64,000 nucleotides of DNA from NCBI GenBank assembly GCA_964017195.1, contig OZ024894.1, forward strand, positions 4,366,347-4,430,346, read 5' to 3'. The stretch comes from Siderastrea radians. Its lineage: Eukaryota; Cnidaria; Anthozoa; Scleractinia; Rhizangiidae. Below the pieces are notes generated by a model that worked only from the letters and a program-made list of their open reading frames with translations, did no database searches and was not told the DNA's origin. Position 1 is the first letter of the stretch. Each line of letters opens with the position of its first letter. A program made the position numbers and the translations under genes. This document shows, one piece after another, positions 33,464-44,600 of this stretch.

Positions 33464-33620
33464 GGTAGCGCATGTGCTTTGTGTGAAATATGTGGAGCAT
33501 GTGCCAAAGTTGTTGTCGTAAGGGCGATTATTCATGATCAGCAATTACTAGAAAATAATATAGTTTGGTTGGAAATCTCTGTGTTTTAGCACCTTTTTCT
33601 CGGCATAAGCGAACGCTGCA
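33464..33620 (+). repeat. 3' LTR of the Gypsy element
   Basis: About 157 bp beginning GTAGCGCATGTGC and ending GCATAAGCGAACGCTGCA. It is collinear with the 5' LTR except for a segment (about 33525-33570) missing from the 5' copy. The two LTRs are visibly diverged, so the insertion is not recent. Confidence 0.75.
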
Positions 33621-34183
33621 ATATATGGTGTGGTATGTACACTTAATTGGCTGTTTATTGTCAGTTTTAGTTTCTTGGCTAAACTAGCAAGTTCCATACA
33701 AATCCTTATATATTTTGACACCAACACTGGCTAAAGTGGTTTGCTCGTGAGCCTGGGTAACCTGTGCAACAACCACGAGATCTCGTCCGTGAGTGGGACG
33801 GTTATTCCCAACAAGCCGCTCCATCTAGCCTGTAAACAGGCTCTCCGGCCCCAGTTGTTCAAAAGTTGGATAGCGCTACCCACCGGATAAATCTCTATCC
33901 AGTGGATAACGCAATCGGTTTCCCTAACACTTATCCACGAGCGAAGATCAGAAGAAGAATGGGCGGTACCTCAGGAAGTGGGCGGTAGCTCAGCTTATTT
34001 CGAGCCCCAGCTCGAGCCCTGTCCGTGTGAGTTCCATTTTTCGTTTGAATATTGACATCTAATATCCAATTATTCATGAGTGGGTTTCAATAACCGTCCG
34101 TAGCTTGAGTAAAGTAAATAACGAAAACAAGCTGCTCGATTACTGTATAGCGTTTTATCGAACATAGCTGCCTTTCCTACAAG
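33621..34183. other. Intergenic and upstream region of CUB gene 2
   Basis: Contains a dispersed-repeat fragment at about 33846-33945 with a near-palindromic GGATAGCGCTACC and repeated GGATAA motifs, probably part of an inverted-repeat element. The promoter of CUB gene 2 must lie near here, but I see no decisive core element. Confidence 0.45.
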
Positions 34184-34214
34184 ATGGTTACCGTTTTGGC
34201 TCTTGTTATGTTAC
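34184..34214 (+). CDS. CUB gene 2 first coding exon (signal peptide start)
   Basis: ATG, then VTVLALVML and one base, followed by GTGAGT. The phase matches the next exon at 36648, and the joined product is a clean signal peptide. No equivalent sequence is found near CUB gene 1. Confidence 0.82.
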
Positions 34215-37200
34215 GTGAGTACAATCTCCCGAATATATGTACATCGAATGGTGCATCATTCCTATCTGCTGTATAATTTCGTCTTTTAAGCGAGTGCAAA
34301 GCGTTCTTGCTTTTGACCTTTACTTAAGTCAGCTTTCACGATCTTCTTTAAAAAGGTATTGGATACACAACAAGTTTGTCTTTCAATTCTGCTGCAAAAT
34401 TGTTGGGCTAAAAATTGCAGTCCTCGTACTGCAATTCCTGTACGCTCGTGCAACGCGAGCTGGCATGCCGGTTGCCGGGGCCGGTTGTAAAGTTGACTTA
34501 AGCTTAAGATATAGTGTACCCTATAACGATTTTAATTTTTTTTGATTAAGACAAAGAGTAAAACCACTCTCGCTTTATACTGCTCGTACCATGTGCCTAC
34601 TGCAGTTGGCACTAGTTGATATCGAAAATTACAATAAATAAGCTTAATGATACAGCGTGGGTTAATCTATAGGTGTGATTCCTATTTTTAATCATAGCTC
34701 AACATGTTGGTATAACTTTTCACAAATATAATACTAATCAGGATTTAAACCGAGTGTCCAAAAAGGTCTCATATTTCGTACGCTGCAGTTGCTGTCAGCT
34801 TGCATGTCGAGCTTATTTTTAGTTTCCAAACCGGCATCATTTACTGTTTTGTAATTTAATAACAGTTGTCAACAGCAACAATGTAGACAAGGGGTTATAA
34901 TTTTTATGTAAATGTTGTCATCTTAGTTTATTTGAAGATACAGGGTACACACACATAATTATTTCTAATTTTCAAAAGCTAACAAAGCGCAGTAAAAGGT
35001 TCTTAATCTTGCTTCAAATTCAATATCACCAGTTGTTTCTCTACTTGTTTCAAACACATCAAGTTACTATAAAGTTTTGCCAGCAAAATATTAAATATTG
35101 CATGATGTGCATGAAATAAATTTGTATGAATTCTGGGCAAAGATTTGAAAAGATTCATGGCAAGACAAGACAAAGACAAGATAATCTATTTAACTCAGCT
35201 CAGCTAACAGAGGATGTGGATTAGAGACAATAATAATTGCCATTGCTCGATCAGCAATTCATCATTTCATGGGAGTATACAGAACTTGCAAATATGACCA
35301 TTTCCCACTGTTGATGGCTTTACAGCTGAAGTGATAGATCATTTGCACCAGTATAATATAGGTCAACTGTCATGGATTCAAATCTCATTTTTTCCGGGCT
35401 CTCTTTCCAAAGTTTTCCAAATTTGCTGTATAGTTTTGATACTCTCTTTCTGTCTTTGTCTTTAAAAATTAATACTGCTTATTGTACAGTTACTAAGTAC
35501 AGATGTACTGTATCATTTTCAATAAAAAATGAAATAGTTTATCCTTAGAAGTCAAAGGGAAAAATACACTTTTCTTAGTTGTTTGTTTTATTTTCTGATA
35601 AAGCACTCTGATCTGTGGCAGTTGAGAAGGACTCCCAAATCAAAGCCAGTGACCAGTGCACTTCTTGGAACTCTCTAAACAATCCCTTAAGTAAAAGATA
35701 CTAGAGCCTTGTCGTTTGGGTGTGCTTCAATTTTATTTCCACTGCTACAATGTACATGTACAAGGTATCTGCAAGTTTTTCCCTTTCAAGTATTAAAAGT
35801 GATTTGAATTGAGAGTACAAATCCTGTCCCCTAAAATTTTGATTATCTTTTGTGTGTAGTGTTTGTTGTGTTGTTGTTTGTTGGATCCATGCATTGAATC
35901 CACTTATTCAAACACTTGTCTGGGGTATTGTCTTTGGGCCAAGTTGCTGCACAAGCAAGTCCCTTTGTGTGTACCAACCTTTATAGTTTCAGGACATTTG
36001 CGCTAACTGTGTTTGTGCACATCCTTGCTGTGCAATGTCAGCCGATGTCAGGCATTGAGCATGTGGGCTGAGTAAGAAAAATAGACAAATACAGTGGTGG
36101 TGGGTATTTTTATAAGCATAAACTCTCTTAAATACATGGTGACCCATTCTTTTCTTTCAATCAATCAATTCCTTCACTGGTTCTCTGCATTTTGTCCAAA
36201 AACAAAAAATTCTGAACGTGTGAAATTTTAATTTTATTGCTATATTTCTTGCCTAATTTTACCAGAAGAAAGGATATTACCAGTACCTGCAAAAATCTAC
36301 TATTAAATAGGCATATTTTCGATGTAATCAATACATCAGCACTACAGAAAGTCCTCCAAGAAACTTATTTTATTCCTTGTAGCAAGAAAGCCAATTTTAC
36401 CTTACATAACCAAGGCTTCTAAAAATACATTAATTCCACTACGCTTTATTTCCAAAACGAGCACAGCGACCTCTCCCCCCCCCCCAATTTTTTTTGCTTT
36501 TCTGAACTGAGTTGGTCATTATCTTATAGCTAACTGCAACAAACGCTTGGAAAAAATCTGAACGTGGGAAGATTTTGGACACGAACGTCCTTAATTATGG
36601 TAATATCCAGTGACGTGTTAACATGATGCGTTTTGTTTTTCTTGCAGTTTCACTTCTTGTGCATCCTGTAGAATCTAGTGACCGTAAGTGTCTTGTTCAT
36701 GTACTCTGCCATACTCAAATTTTAATTTGAGAAACTGTCACTTGATTAAGGAGGGGGGTGAAAAGGGGTATTCAAATCCGCCGATCCATGCTATTTTTTG
36801 GCCCGTCATCTGTCAATCCGATGTTATTTTCGTTCAAATCCATATCCACATTGCTTAAAACTTTCCGTGGTTTAAATTTACGGCACCTCGGTACATATTT
36901 TGTTGGTGTTTTAGAAAGTAGCATTATAGCATTACAAAATGAATTAATAAATACTTTCACAAGTTGTTCTGCAATCGCGACTACCATGGGACTTAGATAT
37001 TCAGAAGTTTTCGCGACAGCTTCGTAAATTCTAGCATAAAAAAAGTTGGACATTGGTATGTTTCTCCGCATAATTCAGTTTTGCACTATAAAATAATCTG
37101 CGAGCATAAAATAAAACAAAATCGACAGTGTGATGATCGATTTCTGGTAATCTGGAAATTATGCGAGTATCTGGTATGGCGTGTAAAGATTTTTTACAGT

Positions 37201-40200
37201 CAAACCGGATACTCTTTTCCGGGCAACTTTGCAAACTTCTGCCGAAACATTGGTATTTTGATTGACAACTTGCTCGGACCAATTTGCAACTGCCGCGAAC
37301 AACTTGCTCGCTTCAGTTGCGAAGTTGTGTCATTTGAAAGCGTGTCACTTAAGTTGTCTTGGCAAACTCCTTTTTAAAATAATTGAAACTTTGATTTGGA
37401 ATATTACCCAGCTGGTGAAATTAGAGTTCTGTCATGCGAACGACAACGTGAGGCAAATTTATTTAAAGCAACAATGACAAATTTTACATGTGATATAAAA
37501 CAAAACAGGAAATTTAAACCACAACATATTGTCTACAAAAGTAACTTTATCTCCACAGCGGATCTCATAGCTTTTAACTAAATAAAATGGTTTTCAGTCG
37601 TCAGTTTTTCTATCACGAAAAATTATATTTATGATATTCTGAGCAACATTTCTAATATTGCAAACTTTAAGAGGAATTTGAAGAGAAATCTACACAAATA
37701 AACTTGTGTCATGACTGGCTGACGCAAATAACTTCAAAACCTCATTCCTGTCATTTAGTTCACAAAATTACTCTTGCATCTGCATTATCGCAGCAACTAA
37801 CCTCGCTTGTTCCTAGCGGTGCAGCTTTCGTTAATTTTTTTGGTAGTACAAGCTCAGTTTTCTGATTTCAAGAGCAATCTGTCGAGGAATGTACACAAAC
37901 TAATTTGCAAACTGAAGCGAGCAAGTTGCTAGCGGTGGTTGCAAATTGCTCCAAGCAAGTTGTCAATCAAAATACCAATGTTGCGGCGGAAGTTTGCAAA
38001 GTTGCACAGAAAAGAACATCCGGTTTGACTGTAATATCTTTAGTTACATCACTTTGACCAATCTTCTAGCTTACAGCACATTTTTAAGGTAGGCAGTACT
38101 CAACTTTTCTTTAAGAATTAGTTTGCTTACCGGCAAATATTTTCCATGGTATCATCTTGGACCTCTTAAGTCCATAATCTTCAACTTTCTTATCACAATT
38201 ACATTTTTTCTCGATAAAATGGCCACGACAATCTAGTCATGGCTTTTTGTTTTTTCCACTTGTCAAAAAAGATGGTAATGGCTTGCCTATCTCCATTTCA
38301 AACTGCATTTGTTTTCCAATTTCGATACAGTGTTTCATTTGCTAAATAATAGTTTGAGTCGCAGCTAATCCTAGCATTAAATATGAGGCGGCAAAAATGT
38401 GTGCTACATTCATTTTATTGAGTCCCCGATCGATTTGTAAATCTAGCCTAATGGTCCAGTGGATGTGATTATAGAAAATTTTATGCCGAGAAAAAAAAAC
38501 ATGAAACTGAAAAATTATTGGACAAAACACCAAATATTGACCAAGGCTGACCGAAAATTAGTGATCCGATCCACAATCCGAGCTTCTAGACATACAGAGT
38601 CCGCAATCCGGGCAAAAATTTTCAGTTGTTGCCCGATCCACGGTATTTTTCAAATCCACGAATCTGCTTAATTCATCACTAAAACCCGCAATCTGCATGC
38701 AGAAAAAGGCCAAATTTGCTGATCTGCAAACCTATTCACCCCCCTCATTAAGTGTTTCTGCTAATTTAAGTGCCCCTTTCAAATTGACACCCTGATGAAT
38801 GTCTTCCCCCTCCCCCGACAATACTTGGGCCCAGTAGACAACAAAAGCAGGAAAAATTGTCACAGGTATGTCTGCTCAGTATTTTACTGGTTGTCAAAAA
38901 AATACACTTTACAGTGAAGGTTTTAAAAGGGTTGCACAATTTTAGCAAAAATAACAATGCAATTTGTATTAATGCTTAGAGCCGTCAAATTCATGACTGA
39001 AAGGCAACAAAAAATTCACGTGTACTTGTACTGCAGGCCTATGTTGCATCAGTTGGGTAATCTACTCTTTTTGGCTTGTTGGTTGGTTTGTTTGTTTGCT
39101 GTGTGATTCTTCTACTTAGAGTAGTAGACAAGAGCACAGCTGACAAATTTACCGACTTATGACATGACTCCTGGGTCGAAACCATTTACAATGGTTGTTG
39201 TAATTAGGAATGGCCCTTCATTGTTTTGTATTTTTCTTTGCAGCTTGTGCTTCAGGAGGAATTGCTCTTACTGGGGCATCCAGTGGATTTGTGTCAAGCC
39301 CTAACTTTCCAAACAACTTCCCACAGAATGCTCTATGTATCTGGAATATCACTGTTCCCAGCGGGCGAATCAAGTTAACATTCTTCAACTTCACTTTTGA
39401 GCCAGGTGATAACACAGACTGTTCAGGAGGTGCACAAGGCGCCCGTCTTATAATCACAAACGTTGCACATTCAACTCCGTTCAAGCTGTGTGGCCAATCA
39501 ATTCCTGCTCCTGTGTATTCTTTGGGGGACTACTTAGGAATCCAGTTGCTTTCTGCCAGCAATGTGTACTCAGGATTTAATGCATCTTATGAAACAGTCA
39601 CAGATGAAATGTGTAAGTACTTAATTATAAGCTGTCATTACTCTATACTGGAAGTGCTTGACTAGCTTCCTACATGTAGGACCTGCGGTTTAAAATAACA
39701 TGTACTAATTCTTTAGTTTTAGATGCTACATATTTTGATGTGTGAATGTGATTTAAGTCAATATATTTTTATTATGTGCAATGTATGCAAAATTGCACCA
39801 TCCCTGGTAGAAATCCTACACAGGATCCTACAGGATTTTCTAGGATCCCATAGGATCCTACATGTATAGGACCCTGTAAGTTCACACAGGATCCTACCCA
39901 GGATCCTAAATGGCACCATGTTTTATAGGATCCTACTCAGGATCCTAAATGGCACCATGTTTTATAGGATCCTACTCAGGATCCTACTCAGGATCCTAAA
40001 TGGCACCATGTTTTATAGGATCCTACCCAGGATCCTAAATGGCACCATGTTTTATAGGATCCTACTCAGGATCCTAAATGGCACCATGTTTTACAGGATC
40101 CTACTCAGGATCCTAAATGGCACCATGTTTTATAGGATCCTACTCAGGATCCTAAATGGCACCATGTTTTACAGGATCCTACCCAGGATCCTAAATGGCA

Positions 40201-41595
40201 CCATGTTTTATAGGATCCTACTCAGGATCCTAAATGGCACCATGTTTTACAGGATCCTACTCAGGATCCTAAATGGCACCATGTTTTACAGGGTCCTACT
40301 CAGGATCCTGTCAAGTCTTTCAGGATCCTGCTTAAGATTGTCTAGGATCTTGTTTAGGATCCTGTAGGATCCTATAGAATCCCATAGGATCTTGTTTAGG
40401 ATCCTGTAGGATCCTATAGGATCTTGTTTAGGATCCTGTAGTATCCTATAGGATCTTAAACATGATCTTACAAGATCCTATAGGATCCTAAACAAGATCC
40501 TATAGGATCCTACAGGGTCTTATGTAGGATCTTATCAGGATCCTGGTTAAGATCCTACAAGATCCTGTTAGGATCCTGTTAGGGCCAATTTAGACGGCAC
40601 AACTTTGCTTATGGCTGTTGTATGTGACTTTTGTAGCACGCACTGCTCGCCTCAAGCAAAGATCGTATACAGCTCATCATTCAAACATTTTAATTGTGGC
40701 TATGACTGTCATATTTCAAAAATCATGTTTCGAAACCCCATGACATTTTTTGTGTTGTGTGCAACTGTCGTGAAGATGTTGTATGTCTGATTTAGACAAC
40801 ACGATTCGTGTTGCAGACGTGACTTGAGCAAGTCGCGTACTACAGTCGTAAGGAAAAATCGTACCTTCTAAATCGGCCCTTAGGATCCTAGGCAGAATTT
40901 CTACCAGGGATTTTGTAATACATGTACATGTATCAGAAAGGCTCAGTGCTCAGAGCATTGGCATCCATTTCCTTTTACCTGTGTGCATGTACTTGGAGAA
41001 ATTATTGTGCTGACCACTTCTTGCACCTAATTTAAAGGAGGATTTTAATTATCTTGGTTACAATGTCATGGACAATTTTTTTTGCCAGTACTTTTTGTTT
41101 GTTGACTTCTGGTTTGACTGGATAAACACCACAGTCAAGTACGATGTTTTTACGTGATTGTACAATAATGTATTTCAGAGACTGATCGTAAGCTAATCTT
41201 TGATGTTTAGTGAAGCAGACACATAACCATGAGCATTTGTAAAAAATCTTCCATTAATTGAGGTTTCTCAAGGTCTTTCTTTTGGTTTCATTTCTGTTGT
41301 CTCTCTACCCCTTCCACCAATTCCCCCAACCAAAAAAAACAAACAAACAAACAAACAAAGAAACAAACAACCAAACAGACAAAACTTGATTTTAAGTAGC
41401 TTTGTTGTAGGTTGTCCATCTGCTAGTATTTTCAATTGGCTATGATTACACTCTGCTAGTAATTTCCAATCTAAGATTAATTAGTTAAATGAGCCTTTTG
41501 TTCGTTTGTTTAAAGGCATTTCCACTATAATTTGTACTTCCAGTTTGGAAGCATTACCAAAATTCAAGAAATAATTTATGGGTATCCATGTTTTA

Positions 41596-41626
<31 letters not shown>

Positions 41627-44600
41627 GCACTTACATGTACAGTAGTTCTCTCCGCGCCATGAGGCATATAAGGCTGCAACTCTTGTTCTCCAATTAGCCC
41701 TGTCTTGTGCTGTGCCCCTAACTTTGGCCCAGCTGGTCCACCCCTCCTGACTGCGTTCCTTTTCCACTGTCCTTCCCCAAGTGATCTTTGGTTGTCCCAG
41801 TTTCCTTCGTCCTTCAGGCTGCCACTCCATTGCCACCATGTGGTCATTGTTCCTCTCCTTTCTAGCACATGTCCAATCCAGTTCCATCTTCTCCTTCAAA
41901 TCTCATCGCTGATCGTACAAAAATGAGTTCAAAGTTGAAGCTTATCCAGAATTGCACGTAGTTTAATCCTGCTTTGAACATCATTGCACAGGATTAACAG
42001 AGAGTAAGTTTCACTTGATGTGAGAAAGCTCTATAATTTTATTATGTTTCCTGACCTGATCGTACAAAAATAAGTTCAAAGGTGAAGCTTGTCCAGAATT
42101 GCATGAAGTTTAATCCTGCTTTGAACATCTGGACACAGGATTAACAGAGAGTAAGTTTCACTTGATTTGAGAAAGCTCTATATTGTTCTTCCTAGTGTGC
42201 CCAAGCGCAGCGCAGCTGACGGATGCATCAGGTGTCATCACCAGTGCTTTCTATCCCAGGGATTATCCAAGCAACCAGGACTGTCAGTGGCAGATTACTG
42301 CAACTAAAGGCAACCGTGTCAAGTTAGAAGTTAAAGACATGATAATTCATAGGTGTGGTGGTGACGCATGCACCTGTGATTATCTCCAAGTCCTGGATGG
42401 CTTCAATGAGGCAGATGGGGCTGCCAGTGGAAAAACTTGTGTTGATGATAGGTTTACCCCATTGACATATTATTCAATTCATGAGCGCCTGAGGGTGCGG
42501 TTTTTCTCTAACCTGGATCGTGTTGATGGAAGAGGATTTACAGCAACATACACTCAACTCAACTATACCCCACCAGGTAATGTATGAACAACTGGTGTGT
42601 AGTGCCTATGTACTCTGCAGGTCCATTTAAGAAAGTAAACAGAGGTGAGCTGATAATACTAACATGTATGTACCGTTGATCCCACATTTGTTTAATTGCC
42701 TTGAAAGTCTGTCCATTTCATGCACCATTTGTTTCAATCTGCAGACATGTCCTGTTGACTGCAAGACAACCCAACATTGAAACTGGGATGAACAAATTTT
42801 AACCAGCAGTCACCTTAGTCTCATTTTCTACAATACTTTCTCTAAAGTTAAAAAGGCGGGCCTAAGGAGCTGTGTCCTGTCCCCCTGTTCTTTTTTCTCT
42901 GAGGGAGGCCGGGTTTTCAAGGTTGTGATATTTTATCGGGCAGGGGATAGAAGGGAGGCTTATGTTTTGACCTTGATCTTCTGAGAGGGTTTACCAGGTT
43001 ATTGAGTTTTGATATTATCAGCCACTTGAGATAGAGCGTCAAGCTATTGTTTCAGAACATTTTCAAACTAAATGATAGTTAAAATATTGCATACATTCCT
43101 CAAGCAAGGTCTGTACATATAACACAGTAACGAGCATAATGAGTGTTTACTTACAGACAGATCCATCTGCTGTTATTATGGTATGTGAAACAGGCTTAAT
43201 TTCAAGCTATTTCAATAGACAGCTGAGATCAATTTAAGTATAACTGGGCAAAATTGCTATCGTCCTCTAAAATATGCACATTTCTACAGTCACATTTTCT
43301 GAATTTTCCACTAGGGATACACCCCAGCCCAAGGGGTACTTTTAATAATATTAATATTGGTGACAGGGAGGTGAGAAGGCCTGTTTAGTTATGAATTTAA
43401 AATCAGTGATTTGAGCCTTATTGTGGGTAGAAATTTTTTGGTGGTCTTACAAATGTAATTTACATGTAGGTAGAAATAATAAAAAGCATTCGTACCTCAG
43501 GGTTCTCAATCCTGTCTGAAACAATTGCAACTACAGTAACTTCATATACAAAGTTAAGGCAAGGTCTAGGCATATACTGTCTCTGACTCTCTCCAATCTC
43601 GGACAAAACTGTTGAGACACTTTGGAATGAATGAGAACTTTGACCATGAAAACCACTAATACCACAATAAATCTTTCCCCCTCTCCCCCTTATCAATGTT
43701 GCTTTGCCACCAAGGTTCCCCTGATGAAACCCGAGTCCTTCCAAACAACATTGAGTGAGGGGTGGGGGGAGGGAAACCATTTATGTAATCTTGTCGGTGT
43801 TTTTTTTTCCATACAGGGAAACTGAGAAATACGCGAACGTAAATTGCATTTATCTCAATTAGTTTTGTCCACGATTGTTGTTTTCTTTTTATGCAGCTAA
43901 AATGATTTTTTCGTAAGGTTAAGTTCGGGGCAACTGGACGTTTTTTGGGTACAGTTTTATCCTAATGGGACTTTTTTGAGTATAAAAATTCAGCCTCATT
44001 TGCACCTTGCCTTCACTAATTATACTTAAGGGACGTACACTGTAACTTAAACCTAACTAACATGAATTGAAAGTACCTTAAATTGCTTCACTTTTTTTAA
44101 ATTTTGGAAAACGTTTTTTTTTCTTTGATAGAATGTCCTGCCGCACCCATTCCGTTGTCTGGCAATGGGACATTCAGCAGTCTGAACTACCCTGTGGCCA
44201 CCTACCCTTCAGGAAGGAACTGCTATTGGCTCATCACTGCATCAGCTGGCAAACGTGTCAAGGTTACCATCAATGATTTTCAAATGGGCAACTGTGCTGA
44301 AGAGTCTTGCAAGGATTATTGTAGCCATTTAGATTTTCACGATGGTCCTTCAGCAAACTCTTCATATTTGGCACGATATTGTGCCATTCAGTCAAACCCC
44401 CCAGCAATCATTTCAAGTGGTCGCCAAATGTTTGTGAAGTCCTATTCCTCGTTTTCGCCTGATCGTGGTTTCCTGGCAGAGTATTCTGAGACAACGGATG
44501 AGCCATCTCCCACAGTAACGAGACCACCAACAACAAAGCCACCACCAACAACAAAGCCACCAACAACAACTGCAAAACCACCCACGACTGGTATGTCTTT

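Larger units (their letters stand above)
27182..33620 (+). mobile_element. Decayed Ty3/Gypsy LTR retrotransposon
   Basis: About 6.4 kb in plus orientation: short 5' LTR, primer-binding-like TGGTGACAGCGG, gag with a CCHC knuckle, protease, reverse transcriptase, RNase H, integrase with a GPY-like C-terminus, a G/A-rich polypurine tract (about 33443-33463) and 3' LTR. The order RT-RNase H-integrase defines the Ty3/Gypsy group. Stops and frameshifts break every domain. The protease active site reads HIGS instead of DTG/DS and the first integrase Asp is missing. I could not confirm a target-site duplication. Inactive fossil copy. Confidence 0.9.
36684..39243 (+). other. Intron between signal exon and CUB1 of gene 2
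   Basis: Collinear with the gene 1 intron (9485-10011) except for the 2.0-kb insertion at 36751-38746. No coding sequence apart from meaningless frames inside the insertion. Confidence 0.7.
39806..40913. mobile_element. TIR element made of GGATCCT minisatellite
   Basis: The ends CCCTGGTAGAAAT and ATTTCTACCAGGG are inverted. Almost all of the interior is GGATCC(T)-based repeats: irregular units on both flanks and a regular 39-bp array in the middle. A Harbinger-like MITE has landed within it (40582-40879). Absent from the gene 1 intron. Confidence 0.75.
39613..42195 (+). other. Intron between CUB1 and CUB2 of gene 2
   Basis: About 2.6 kb against 0.44 kb in gene 1. The excess is made of the GGATCCT element (39806-40913), a LINE tail (41595-41930), AAAC and TTAC microsatellites, and a ~145-bp direct duplication next to the acceptor (41911-42185). 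Confidence 0.7.

Noticed and set aside
27182..33620. Target-site duplication of the Gypsy element
   Set aside because: The flanks (AATAC at the left, ATATA at the right) do not match convincingly, so none is claimed.
39918..40367. 149-codon repetitive frame
   Set aside because: A product of the 39-bp minisatellite, whose unit length is divisible by three, inside an intron.
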